In this document: positions 1 through 8,963 of the stretch, one piece after another
How the letters are laid out: each line of letters opens with the position of its first letter
Position numbering within the stretch: the stretch's first letter is position 1
Assembly: GCA_034440355.1 (NCBI GenBank)
Contig: JAWXBY010000179.1
Location: 13,794-77,793 of the forward strand
Length of the DNA stretch: 64,000 nucleotides
Source: SZUA-430 sp034440355
Lineage (GTDB): Bacteria > Pseudomonadota > Alphaproteobacteria > Micropepsales > Micropepsaceae
Direction: 5' to 3'
The notes under the pieces: model-generated
Told to the model about the DNA's origin: nothing
The model's database searches: none
Seen by the model: the letters and a program-made list of their open reading frames with translations, nothing else
Position numbers and translations under genes: made by a program

Positions 1-803
1 CCGGCATTTGGACCTTCATCGGGTTTTCGTTTCACCAACGCATGATCGATGCGTCCACCGGGGCGAAGGACGTCACGCGGGACGAGGAGCCGCGGCTCTA
101 TAACCTGCTCGAGAATTTGTGCATCTCGCGCGGCATTGCGATGCCGAAGCTGCAGATCATCGAGACGGACGTTCTCAACGCCTATGCGTCGGGCATGAGC
201 GAGAAGCAGTACAAGGTTGCGGTGACGCGCGGCCTGGTCAACACGCTCGACGACGCCGAGCTTGAGGCGGTACTGGCGCACGAGCTGACGCACATTCGCA
301 ACGGCGACGTGCGGTTGATGGTGGTCGCGGTGATTATCGCGGGTGTCGTGACGTTTGCCGGCGAGCTTGCGTTTCGCGGCTTCTTCCGCGGCGGGACGAG
401 CGGCACGCGCTGGAGTTCAGGCAGTTCGTCCGGCGGCGGCAAAAAGGGCGGCGGCGGGGCGATCGCGATCGTCATTGCGCTCGTGATTATCGCCGTTGCT
501 TGGTTCTTGTCGCTGGTGATCCGGTTTGCGCTGTCGCGGTCGCGCGAGTATTTGGCGGATGCGGGCGCCGTCGAATTGACCAAAAACCCGGACGCCATGA
601 TCGGCGCGTTGCGCAAGATCGAGGGGAAGTCGGAGATGCCGTCGGTGCCTTCGGGCATCATGGAGATGTGCATCGAGAACCAGAAGAACTCGATCGCCGA
701 CCTGTTCTCGACGCACCCTTCGGTGCAGAGGCGCGTCGAGAAGCTGGTGGCGGTCGCGGGCGGCCGCGACCGCGTGGCGGAGACTACTTCTCCTTCTGCG
801 TAA
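1..803 (+). CDS. M48 family zinc metalloprotease (HtpX-like), 5' end outside window
   Basis: This is an integral-membrane metalloprotease of the HtpX/Ste24 type, expected to cleave damaged membrane proteins. The frame is open to the left edge, and the residues before the first ATG at 42 (reading FSFHQR) match the usual M48 lead-in, so the true start is upstream and the gene is partial. The zinc motif HELTH lies at 279-293 and the likely third ligand is the Glu of SREYLADA near 542-565. Two hydrophobic segments flank a Gly/Ser-rich loop at about 400-460. The C-terminal LFSTHPSV motif is typical of the family. The last 20 bases overlap a convergent small gene. The assignment to M48 is firm; the substrate is unknown. 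Confidence 0.93.
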   Translation, partial: GIWTFIGFSFHQRMIDASTGAKDVTRDEEPRLYNLLENLCISRGIAMPKLQIIETDVLNAYASGMSEKQYKVAVTRGLVNTLDDAELEAVLAHELTHIRNGDVRLMVVAVIIAGVVTFAGELAFRGFFRGGTSGTRWSSGSSSGGGKKGGGGAIAIVIALVIIAVAWFLSLVIRFALSRSREYLADAGAVELTKNPDAMIGALRKIEGKSEMPSVPSGIMEMCIENQKNSIADLFSTHPSVQRRVEKLVAVAGGRDRVAETTSPSA

Positions 804-945
804 GAAGCTTGTACGCGGCGCCGATAGCGTAAAACACCAGGCCCAGCATAACGTAGGCGGTGGTGCGCCGGTCCAGGGGCAAGCCGAGGCTGCCGACCGT
901 ATTAATCCACCAATGCCAGACATTCGTCGCAAGTTCGCTTGTCAT
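784..945 (-). CDS. 53-aa single-pass membrane protein, unknown function
   Basis: This short gene starts at ATG 943-945, with a GGAG Shine-Dalgarno about 8 bases upstream, and ends at TAG 784-786. The product begins MTSELATNVWHWW, has one hydrophobic segment (YVMLGLVFYAIGAAYKLL) near residues 31-48, and ends in a charged QKEK tail. The start and spacing are good, and the composition looks like a real alphaproteobacterial micro-protein rather than chance. It overlaps the convergent M48 protease gene by 20 bases. No family is recognised. A membrane location is inferred from hydrophobicity only. Confidence 0.6.
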   Translation of the reverse strand: MTSELATNVWHWWINTVGSLGLPLDRRTTAYVMLGLVFYAIGAAYKLLTQKEK

Positions 946-1127
946 CGCGGGAACTCCTCTTCACTTGGCACAACGGCCCGCGTCGACGGAGTGTGATAAC
1001 CTCACATGAATGCGCCGCTAAGCGAATGGATCGGATTGTACGCGTCGCCCTTTTGCGTGCGCCGTTTGGGCATAGGCTTAACGCCAGCCTTGCGATGTCG
1101 GCAAAACTGACAGCTGTTGTTGCGCGA

Positions 1128-3008
1128 TCAGGTACTCGAAACGGCGTGGCCGCTGATGCGTTTGCGCGGGGCCTTCGGGCGGCCGGCTTTGCCGAGGCGC
1201 GTGACTTTGCGCAGCGCGGCGCTGGCCAGGCCCATCCATGAACCCAAGCGGCGTTCGAGTTGCTCCACATGCATGCGTTCGAAGCGCAGGTCGTCTTCGA
1301 CGCGATGGCCCCCGCCGGGGACGAGGGCGGGCAGGCCGGCCGACGATCCTTCTTCGTCCGCAGTCGAGGAGACGACCACGGACACCGGCTGGTGCTGTTT
1401 GCCGGCGAAGCGACTGCCGGTCATCGACCAGGCTTCGGCGAGTTCGGCGCGCAGTTCGCTGATCTCGGCTTGCGAGGTTCGGTCGTCGGCTTCGAGGGCG
1501 GCGACGCGGTTCTTCAGCGGCGCCAGGGCCTCTTGATGGCGCTTGGCGTCGGCGGCGGCCTTGATCGCTTTGGTTTCGAAGGTGTGGGCCTGTTCTTTGG
1601 CGGCGGCGAGATCTTTGGAGAGCGCCATCGCGTTCTGCATGGCGGCCTTTAGTTCGGCGCGCGTGGTTTCGAGGTCCGCGGTCGTCTTGTCGCTTTTCTT
1701 CAGCTGCGTTTTCAGCTGGCCTTCGATGAGTTCGGTGCGTTCGGTCAGGCGTTTGGCCAGCGTCTTGAGTTCGGCGGCGTCGGTTGTGACGCGCTTCATT
1801 GTTTCGTGCGCGACGCGGTTCTTTTCCAGGTCGGCGACTTGCTTCGTCAGCGCGGCGGCGCGGCGTTCGGCCTCTTCCGTGCGCTGCTGATAGTTGCCGG
1901 CGGCGGCGAGCGCGGTTTCGAGGTCGTGTTTCGCACGCTGCAGTTCCGTCGCCTGCGCCGCCGTCTTGGCGAGATCCTTTTCGACGGTTTGCAGGCGTGC
2001 GGTCAGTTCGTTCTTGGTCTCGCGCGTCTTCGCTAGATCGGCGCGCACGGCGTCGGCGTCGTCGGCACGCTTCTTGGCTTCGGCGGTTTCGATCTGGGCT
2101 TGCTTCAGCGCCGCGGTTTGGGCGAAGGCTTCGACGCCGAAAATTTTTGCGCTTTCTGAGAAGGCGTGGCGGACGCGGTCTAGTTCGCGTTTCGGTTCGG
2201 CGCCCTTCGGTTCGTCGCAGAGTTGGGTCAGCGCGCGGTAGGCGGTCTTCACCCAATTCGGGACTTCGGTGTGGGCTTCGAGTTCCGCTTGCGTGGCGCG
2301 GTGGTTGTGAAGTTCCAGATCGAGGAACTCGCGCACGTCGTGGCCGGCGTCGCCTGGTTGGCGCGGCCAGGTGATGCCGAGGCGGCCTGCCGTTTGGGCT
2401 GCCAGAAGCTTCCAGTCTTCGAGCAGGGCGTCGAAGGTGACGATGTTGCGGGCGAGGTGGCGCGTCTCAAACTCGGCGTCCAGCATGTGGCGCAGCCAGA
2501 GGAGCATCGCCTTCTCGAACGACATGCCGTCGCGCGCGCGGAGCGACTCCGCGACCTCGAGCGGGTTGCGCACGATGATCACCGGGGCCGAGCGGATGCC
2601 CGACTTCTCTAGGATCGACATCCAGTAGGGCAACGTGCGGCAGATGCGCGGGTCTTTGAGGACGATCAGCGGTGCGTTGCCGTATTCCTCGTCGATGGCC
2701 ATGCGCAGGCGGCCTGCGAACCGGCCTGCAGCATCGCTTTCCTTCCAGCGGCTGCCCGGCGTGCGCCAGTCGTCCCACGAGGAGTCGAGCGCGGCCAGCA
2801 GTTGATCATGCAGCGCAACAAGCGGGGCGGATTCCCAGTGGCCGCGCGGGTTCGCTTTGTTCGCCGGCAGCAGGTGGCGGGGCATAGCCGCGCCCAGGAA
2901 GTTCGTGATGCGGGCCAGGGCCGATGTGCCTGACCGATGCATGCCCAGAACAAGTATGGCGGTGCGCAGCGCGTTTGTCGGTCTGTCGGGCCTTTTCGCA
3001 ATCGCCAT
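1128..3008 (-). CDS. Sulfotransferase-fold protein with long C-terminal coiled coil
   Basis: The N-terminal 230 residues look like a PAPS-dependent sulfotransferase. The 5'-phosphosulfate-binding loop GMHRSGTSAL is at residues 22-31, and a 3'-phosphate-binding segment VRNPLEVAESLR is near 146-157. From about residue 297 to 545 the protein is a charged, Ala/Lys/Glu-rich heptad region predicted to form a coiled coil. A short globular tail of about 80 residues follows. The start was set at ATG 3006-3008 because an AAGGGA ribosome site lies 7 bases before it; the same frame has an earlier start at 3155 with no such site. Catalytic activity and acceptor (perhaps a surface polysaccharide) are inference. 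The gene stands alone with a 349-bp divergent spacer upstream. Confidence 0.8.
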   Translation of the reverse strand: MAIAKRPDRPTNALRTAILVLGMHRSGTSALARITNFLGAAMPRHLLPANKANPRGHWESAPLVALHDQLLAALDSSWDDWRTPGSRWKESDAAGRFAGRLRMAIDEEYGNAPLIVLKDPRICRTLPYWMSILEKSGIRSAPVIIVRNPLEVAESLRARDGMSFEKAMLLWLRHMLDAEFETRHLARNIVTFDALLEDWKLLAAQTAGRLGITWPRQPGDAGHDVREFLDLELHNHRATQAELEAHTEVPNWVKTAYRALTQLCDEPKGAEPKRELDRVRHAFSESAKIFGVEAFAQTAALKQAQIETAEAKKRADDADAVRADLAKTRETKNELTARLQTVEKDLAKTAAQATELQRAKHDLETALAAAGNYQQRTEEAERRAAALTKQVADLEKNRVAHETMKRVTTDAAELKTLAKRLTERTELIEGQLKTQLKKSDKTTADLETTRAELKAAMQNAMALSKDLAAAKEQAHTFETKAIKAAADAKRHQEALAPLKNRVAALEADDRTSQAEISELRAELAEAWSMTGSRFAGKQHQPVSVVVSSTADEEGSSAGLPALVPGGGHRVEDDLRFERMHVEQLERRLGSWMGLASAALRKVTRLGKAGRPKAPRKRISGHAVSST

Positions 3009-3357
3009 ACACGCGTCCCTTACATCGCGTCGTGTTTCGCAAGAACCTTCGGAAGCGTCCTCCCTTCCGCCTCGCGCACGAATCGCAATCGATGATGCAG
3101 CATCGGACCGCGTTCTGCTGCGCATAACCTCGCTTTCACCCGCGCATGTGGTCAAGGGTCCACAGTGCGATTAACGAAAGTTTCAGCGTGCGGGATGTGC
3201 GTGCGTCTGCCGAGAGTTGAGTCAGACTCTTCCTTTGGAAGATGAAGCTCGAACCGGCTACGTGCAGTTGCACGGACCGTCGCGGTTTTGACAGTTGGCG
3301 GGCGGACGCTGCGTGCTCATTCTGCCCGGCCCGTTGGTGTGGTAGAAGCAGCGCGCG
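3009..3357. other. Intergenic spacer between divergent genes
   Basis: This 349-bp gap separates the starts of the sulfotransferase gene and the M23 peptidase gene, so it should hold both promoters. I saw no convincing -35/-10 pair, hairpin or short gene in it. The only candidate reading frame, on the minus strand near 3258-3320, is a 20-residue Cys-containing peptide without coding character. Confidence 0.5.
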
Positions 3358-4002
3358 ATGAAGATCGAAACCAAGACGGCTTTGGCGACGGCGTGCCTGC
3401 TCGTGTTCATGGGTGCGACCTCGATCCTGTCTCTATCCGGTGGGGCGCCGAAGGCCGCCGTGCGCGCGCTGGAGCGCGTCGCGGTGCAGAGCGTGCGCGA
3501 GCCGATCGGGCGGCGTGAGCTGATCGTGCCGATCAAGGGCGTCAGCGTCGCCGGTCTCGTCGACACATGGGGTGCGCCGCGCGATGGCGGGCGGTATCAT
3601 GAAGGCATCGACATCATCGTTCCGGCGTGGACGCCCGTGCGGGCGGCGGCTTCGGGCACGATCGTCAAGCTGTTCTCGAGTTCGCGCGGCGGGGTCACCG
3701 TCTATCAGCGCGACGCGAGCGGACGGCTCATCCTCTATTACGCGCACCTGAACGGGTATGTTCCGGGCTTGCGCGAAGGGATGCGCGTCAAACAGGGACA
3801 AGACATTGCGTTCGTCGGGCAGACCGGCAACGCGACCGTGCCGCACCTGCACTTTGAAGTTCAGCGCGCAGGCGCTCCCGGGCAATGGTGGCGGGCCGAG
3901 GCGGTCAATCCGTATCTCGCGCTGCGCGACGGCCGGGTCGGAGATCCGGTGCAGGCGCAGCCGGCGCAAGCGTCACTCGGCGGGCGGGGTCACGGGCGCT
4001 AG
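3358..4002 (+). CDS. M23 family metallopeptidase (LytM-type murein hydrolase)
   Basis: This is a 214-aa envelope endopeptidase with an N-terminal signal or anchor segment at residues 8-28. The M23 zinc and catalytic residues are all visible: H81 and D85 in HEGID, H130 in YYAHL, and the HLH pair at 163-165. The family cuts peptide crosslinks in peptidoglycan, or activates amidases when degenerate; here the ligands are intact, so activity is plausible. A single catalytic domain without a LysM or coiled-coil partner suggests a short periplasmic enzyme. The 3' end overlaps the convergent gene at 3973 by 30 bases. Confidence 0.92.
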   Translation: MKIETKTALATACLLVFMGATSILSLSGGAPKAAVRALERVAVQSVREPIGRRELIVPIKGVSVAGLVDTWGAPRDGGRYHEGIDIIVPAWTPVRAAASGTIVKLFSSSRGGVTVYQRDASGRLILYYAHLNGYVPGLREGMRVKQGQDIAFVGQTGNATVPHLHFEVQRAGAPGQWWRAEAVNPYLALRDGRVGDPVQAQPAQASLGGRGHGR

Positions 4003-4794
4003 GCCTGGCGTCTCGGCGCAGTTCGCTTGGATCACGACCGGCTCGACCAGCAGCGTGCGGCCGAAGAAGGGTACGAAGCGCGGGACGCGGACATACCAGC
4101 CGTAGGTGCGTAGGTCGCAACGGCCGACAAGCGGGATCTGCGCGAACATCAGGTCGGGCGTCCAGTTCCAATAGACCCAGCTGTCGGTGATGTTGAAGGC
4201 CATGTTTTCGCGCTGGCCTTGGGCGTCGGTGTGGTCGCCGAAAACCAGGTAGCGGTCGCGGTCGATGATTTGCTTGAAGGTGACTTGCACGTGATGGAAA
4301 TCGCGCTGCGTTCCCAGCACGTAGTAGATTTTGAAGAGCGGCCACGCCACAGCCAGGATCACGGCGGCGATCAGCAGGCGGCCCGTCAGCGAGAGACGGC
4401 GGCGACCGTCCTTGCCGGTGCGGTGCGATATGGCGACGATGAAGGGCCAGATCGCGCCCATCCAAAGGCGCTCCAGTGCACCGAATCCCATGCCGAAGAA
4501 GTGTGCGGTGCGCGGCAGTCGGCGGGTGAAGAAGCCGGTGATGGCCGACACCGGGCCGCCGAAGTTGCGCTGCATAAAGGCTCGGAAGCGTTGCCAGAGG
4601 CGGCCGTACCAGCCGAGTTGTTCTTGGGCTTCTTTGCGGCGCCGTTTCTCTTCGTCTTCGCGTAGGCGGCGGGCGGCGCGGGCGGCGGCCTCGGCGCGGT
4701 CGTCGGCGTTCGTGGAGATATCACGCAGTGAGTCGTCGGGGTTCAGGATTTCCCGTTTCGGCGGCTCTTCGCCTGACGGTTTGTCGCCGCCCAT
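3973..4794 (-). CDS. Membrane-anchored protein, DUF1523-like C-terminal domain
   Basis: The 273-aa product has a highly charged N-terminal third (Arg/Glu-rich, probably helical, residues 1-60) and two hydrophobic stretches near 105-120 and 138-156. A C-terminal domain follows with GTQRDFHHVQV and TYGWYVRVP motifs. That last domain recalls the DUF1523 family of alphaproteobacterial membrane proteins (QRD near the membrane, YGW further on), but I could not test it. Function is unknown. It lies 4 bases downstream of the ClpB-like ATPase gene on the same strand, so it may be the last gene of that operon. Confidence 0.75.
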   Translation of the reverse strand: MGGDKPSGEEPPKREILNPDDSLRDISTNADDRAEAAARAARRLREDEEKRRRKEAQEQLGWYGRLWQRFRAFMQRNFGGPVSAITGFFTRRLPRTAHFFGMGFGALERLWMGAIWPFIVAISHRTGKDGRRRLSLTGRLLIAAVILAVAWPLFKIYYVLGTQRDFHHVQVTFKQIIDRDRYLVFGDHTDAQGQRENMAFNITDSWVYWNWTPDLMFAQIPLVGRCDLRTYGWYVRVPRFVPFFGRTLLVEPVVIQANCAETPGLAPVTPPAE

Positions 4795-4798
4795 GCGT

Positions 4799-7060
4799 TC
4801 AGCGCGCGCCGTTCAAGTCGAGAGAGTCGAGCTTCATCGTCTTGGTCGTTGATGCCGCGGTCGATCCGGCTTGACGGAACGATGCCGCGAATTCGTCGGT
4901 CGCGCGGTCGAAGGTGACGATGATGCTGCCGCCTTGTGTGGTTTTCGCCGCGGGCGTTTTTACGCGGCGCAGTTCTTCTTCCAGAACCAGTTCGCTGACC
5001 AGCTTCTTAATAAATTTGGAGAAGAGATTGTTGACTGGTCTCGCGCCGTAGCGTGGGTTCATGACGCGATCAACGGCGTGGCGCAGGTGGTCGTCGGCTA
5101 TTTCGACCGTGACGCCCTTTCCGTCGAGCATCTTGTTCACGCCGGCGAGGTTCTTCTTGCCGATTTTGAACAACAGATCCGCGTCCAGACGCTTGAAGAA
5201 CTGAATGTCGGTGAAGCGGCCTAAGAGTTCGGGTTTGAAGAAGGCCTTCACGTCGGTGTGGGCCTTTGCCACCGCCTCGTCGTAGCTGAGCGTTTCATCG
5301 ACGAAGTGGCGCGAGCCGACGTTTGATGTCGCGATCAGCGTGCATTGGCTGAAGTCGATCAGGCGGCCTTTGCCGTCCGTCAGGCGGCCGGCGCTTAAGA
5401 TCTGCAGCAGGATGTTGAAGACGTCGGGGTGGGCTTTTTCGATTTCGTCGAAGAGGACGATCGAGTTCGGCTTCTTGCGCACTTCGTTGGCCAGGACGCC
5501 GCCTTCGTCGTAGCCGGCATAGCCGGGAGGGGCGCCCATGATCTTCGAGACCGTGTGCTTTTCGCCGTATTCGGACATGTCGAGGCGGATCGGTTCGGCG
5601 TCGGCCTTGCCGTCGGTGTAGGCGGCGAGGGCACGGGCGAGTTCGGTTTTGCCGACGCCCGAGGGGCCGATGAAGAAGTAGGCGCCGGCCGGTGAGCTCG
5701 GATCTTTGAGGCCGGCGGCGGCGTTCTTCACGGCGGCTGCGATCGAAGCGATCGCGCGATCTTGGCCGTAGATGCGTTCCTTCAGCGCTTCTTCCAGTTT
5801 GATGACGCGTTCGAGTTCGCTTTCGCCCAAGGTCGCGACGGGGATGCCGGTGCGCTTCGAGAAGGTGCGGCGGATGTGTTCGGCGGTGAGCTTGTGGTCC
5901 TTCGGCATACCGACGTTGAGTTCGGCGAGCTTCTGGTTGATGCCCGAAAGCGCCGCGCGATACTTGTCGAGCAGGGCGTCGTTCTGGCGGATGATCTCGC
6001 TGGACCGGCCGGCGCGCTTGGCCGCTTCGTTGTCGGCCTCGAGTTTTTGCAGTTCGCCCGAATAGGTGCGCTTTTGTTCGAGCAGCGCCTTTACGCCGTC
6101 TGTCTTTTTCAGCCAGTCTTTGGACAGCTCTCGTTCTTGCGCCTCGAGTTTCGTCACCTCGGCGCGCAGCTTGGCGGTCGCGATGTCCGCTTGATCGATG
6201 CCGGAGCGTTCGACGGCGGCGATGCGGTTGCGCAGGTTGATGAGCTGATCCTCGATGCGGTCGAGGTCGGCCGGCTTGCTCATGATGTCGGCGCGGAATT
6301 CGGAGGCGGCGAGGTCGAGCAGGCGCAGCGGTACGCGCGGCAGGCTTTGGTCGTCGAAGGCGCCGCGGAATTTGGTCGTCAGCTGAGCCACGGTTTGCAG
6401 CGCGTCGTCGGTGACGACGATGCCGTGCATGTCTTCATACACGCCACGCACGCCGCGCAGGATGCTCAAGACCTGATCGGCGTCGGGCTCCTTCAGGTCG
6501 ATCGCAGTGAAGAATTCACGGAAGCCCGAATGCTGTTCGACGATCTTGGCCTTTTGGCTGTCGTTCGTTGCGATGATGCATTGCGTGCGGCGACGATGAA
6601 GCACCGACATCAGGCTGCTCAACACGCCGTGCGCGCCCTTGGCCTGAAGGCCGTTCAGGAAGTTTGCGAAATTGTCGATGACGAGGACGCTGTATTGCGC
6701 ATCTTCGAGGTAGTCGACGATGCGCAGGAAGTCCTTGTTGATCTGCGCCGGATCGTCGCCGGCGAGGAGGCCTTCGGCATCCAAGCGAAAGAAGCGGCGC
6801 TTGATGATGTCCTGCGAGATGTCCGCCTTGCGGCGGCGTTCTTCGATGCCGTTGATGAGTGCGGTTTTGCCGACGCCGGTCGGGCCCGTCAGCATGACGT
6901 TGCGGCTGTCGCGCAGCGTCAGGACTTCGCAGACTTGCCGGATCTCGGCGTCGCGGCCGATCAGCGAGAAGTCCGCGTCGAAATCCTGGTCGAGTTCGAA
7001 CAGGTGGGGCAGTACCCCACCGGTCGCGCTTTCGGCCGGTTTGTCGGCAACCGCGTGCAT
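4799..7060 (-). CDS. ClpB/ClpA-like AAA+ ATPase with degenerate first ATPase domain
   Basis: This 753-aa protein has the two-AAA+ architecture of Hsp100 unfoldases. D1 has an intact Walker A (GPTGVGKT, 59-66), but its Walker B ends in Asp-Asn (VLVIDNF) rather than Asp-Glu, and the usual Arg-Arg finger pair is replaced by REFF at 181-184. A helical middle region at about 263-385 recalls the ClpB M-domain. D2 is complete: GPSGVGKT at 465-472, LFDEIEKAH, TSNVG, Arg finger R615 in LLGRF, and sensor-2 GARP. The Clp N-domain is missing. Start ATG 7058-7060 sits one base after the upstream stop, consistent with translational coupling. It is most likely a specialised disaggregase or remodeller with ATP turnover in D2 only. 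Confidence 0.85.
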   Translation of the reverse strand: MHAVADKPAESATGGVLPHLFELDQDFDADFSLIGRDAEIRQVCEVLTLRDSRNVMLTGPTGVGKTALINGIEERRRKADISQDIIKRRFFRLDAEGLLAGDDPAQINKDFLRIVDYLEDAQYSVLVIDNFANFLNGLQAKGAHGVLSSLMSVLHRRRTQCIIATNDSQKAKIVEQHSGFREFFTAIDLKEPDADQVLSILRGVRGVYEDMHGIVVTDDALQTVAQLTTKFRGAFDDQSLPRVPLRLLDLAASEFRADIMSKPADLDRIEDQLINLRNRIAAVERSGIDQADIATAKLRAEVTKLEAQERELSKDWLKKTDGVKALLEQKRTYSGELQKLEADNEAAKRAGRSSEIIRQNDALLDKYRAALSGINQKLAELNVGMPKDHKLTAEHIRRTFSKRTGIPVATLGESELERVIKLEEALKERIYGQDRAIASIAAAVKNAAAGLKDPSSPAGAYFFIGPSGVGKTELARALAAYTDGKADAEPIRLDMSEYGEKHTVSKIMGAPPGYAGYDEGGVLANEVRKKPNSIVLFDEIEKAHPDVFNILLQILSAGRLTDGKGRLIDFSQCTLIATSNVGSRHFVDETLSYDEAVAKAHTDVKAFFKPELLGRFTDIQFFKRLDADLLFKIGKKNLAGVNKMLDGKGVTVEIADDHLRHAVDRVMNPRYGARPVNNLFSKFIKKLVSELVLEEELRRVKTPAAKTTQGGSIIVTFDRATDEFAASFRQAGSTAASTTKTMKLDSLDLNGAR

Positions 7061-7061
7061 C

Positions 7062-8819
7062 TTAGTTTTCGAACAGGGCGTCGATGCCCTTCTTCGGCGC
7101 TGACGAGGCCGGGCGTCCCTCCTTGACCGGGGCCGCCGCCGGCGCGTCCTTCTGTGCGTCGAGTTCGGCGCGTGTGCTTTCAAGGGTGATCTTGTTCAGC
7201 TCTTCGGACGAACGTTTCACCTCGTCGGCGAGCGTCTTGGTTTGCTTCAGGACGTCGATCAGCGTCGCTGTCGTCTCGCTGACGGCTTCGCTCAAATCTT
7301 CGATGTCCGAGATCTGGCCTTCGAGGGCGCCGCGGCGTTTCTTCAGGAGGTTGGGGGTCGCGCGGATTTCGTCGGTGAGCACCAGGCTGGCTTCCGCGGA
7401 CATGTGATCGAGCGCGTCCTCGATGAGGCCCGCCTTTTCGGTCAGCACCGTGTTTACGATCGCGTTCAGGAGCGTGACGACGCGGGTCGAAGTGGTCGCG
7501 ATGGTCGCGAACGGATACTCATGGCGTAGTTGATGGCCGACGAATTCTTGCGCTCAAGGTCGGTGATGACCGCGCCTTGCTGGCTCATTTCGCCGACCGA
7601 GCGGGTGAGGTTGATGTCGAGATCGCCGAGCCGAGCCAAGAACCGGTTCATGTTCTGGATGCGGTTGCGCCTTCGTGCGTTCGATATCGGCGGTGATGTC
7701 CTGCTCGGTCGCCGCGGCGTCCGGGTCGCCGAATTTCTCGATCAGGCCGCCGACCGTTTCCTTGTTGTGCGCCGTCGCCATCTCCAGCGCCTTGTGAATC
7801 ACGGCGAGCAGCACGCTGACCTGATTGTTCGCGTAGTTCAGCTTCAGAATATTGTCGCGAACCTTGGAGAAGGCTTCGATCGACTGGCCGATGCGTTCTT
7901 CGGCGTCCTTGATGAAGGCGACGCCGCTTTCGGCGGCCGACTTCATGTTCTTGCCGAAGAGTTCGCCGCCGATGTCGAGGACCTTCAGGATCTCAGGGTT
8001 CTGGCGTTCCATGTCCAGAATCTTCGCGTCGATGGGCGTCGTCGTGCCGGGCACGAACAGCGGCGCCGCCTTCAGGTCGGCGATTTTGGCGGTGTATTCA
8101 GTGCCGAGCTTATCGACTTCGGCGATTTTCGCTTTCGTCTCGTTAAGCAGGCGGGCGCGGAAAATGCGGCCGAAGAAGGTGTCGTTTTCCTTCAGCGTTC
8201 TATCCAGTATCGCCCGGTCGGTGCCGGCGTTATGCATCTTGAGATGGAAGCTGGCGATGTCTTGCTCGCGGATGCGGCGCGCTTCTTTCAACAGCTTCTG
8301 CTGCTGGAAGGCGTCGTTGATTTGTTCGATCACCGACTTCTTGCCGGGGCCTTCGGTCGAGCGGAATTTTTTGAGGAGGCCCAGCACCTCGTCCAGGGGG
8401 CCGAGCGAGCCTTTGAACGTGTTCAGCTGTTCGAAGACGCTGTCCATGTTTTGCTTGAACGTCGCGTAGGCCTGGTCGCCAACCGTCGTGATCTGGCCGA
8501 GCGCCATGTTGCGGCGTTGCAGCTGAACGTATTCGAAGAACTCGCTGAGGATTTCGATCTTCTTGTCGTTGTCGGTGTCGGCCGGATCGAATTCCAGGAG
8601 CTTGGCGATCTGGCGGACCTTGTCTTCGTGGCTGAGGGTGCGGTCTTCGAACACCTTGAAGATCGGGTTTTCCTGTTCGACGCGCGCGGCCAGGCGCTGC
8701 TTGTCTTCCTCGGTCGCCGGGAGGGTCTGCGTGTCGCCCGCCTGATCGACGCGGCGTGTGCGCCGGGCGGCTCTGCGTTCTTCAAGTGAAAGCGAGGCTT
8801 CGGGAACAGGCGTCGACAT
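7062..8819 (-). pseudogene. Long helical/coiled-coil protein, partner of the ClpB-like ATPase, split by two frameshifts
   Basis: Three adjacent reading frames join into one protein of about 585 residues. The first runs 8819 to about 7660, the second about 7655 to 7520, and the third about 7518 to 7062, where frame one returns. Near 7655-7660 the sequence acts as if one base were inserted, and near 7514-7521 as if one were lost, so the two shifts cancel. The joined product is almost entirely charged helix with no recognised domain; organisation recalls TelA-type proteins, but I do not claim membership. It ends one base before the ClpB-like gene, implying a functional pair. ATG 8817-8819, with AAGGG upstream, is preferred over GTG at 8855. 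The shifts could be assembly errors. Confidence 0.65.
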
Positions 8820-8963
8820 TTCTCGTGGGCCCTTCGATTGCGAGACGTCATTCACGCATATATGAACTCTAACCCGAATTTGCAGCGTTTACTGCAGGTC
8901 AAGTCCAGTGATTTTCGCGTCGAGCCGTTCGTTTCTTGGTTGTCTTGGGCTTGGCGTCTCGCG

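Noticed and set aside
3258..3320. Cys-rich 20-residue peptide on the minus strand
   Set aside because: No Shine-Dalgarno, short, and its amino acid content fits chance in GC-rich DNA.
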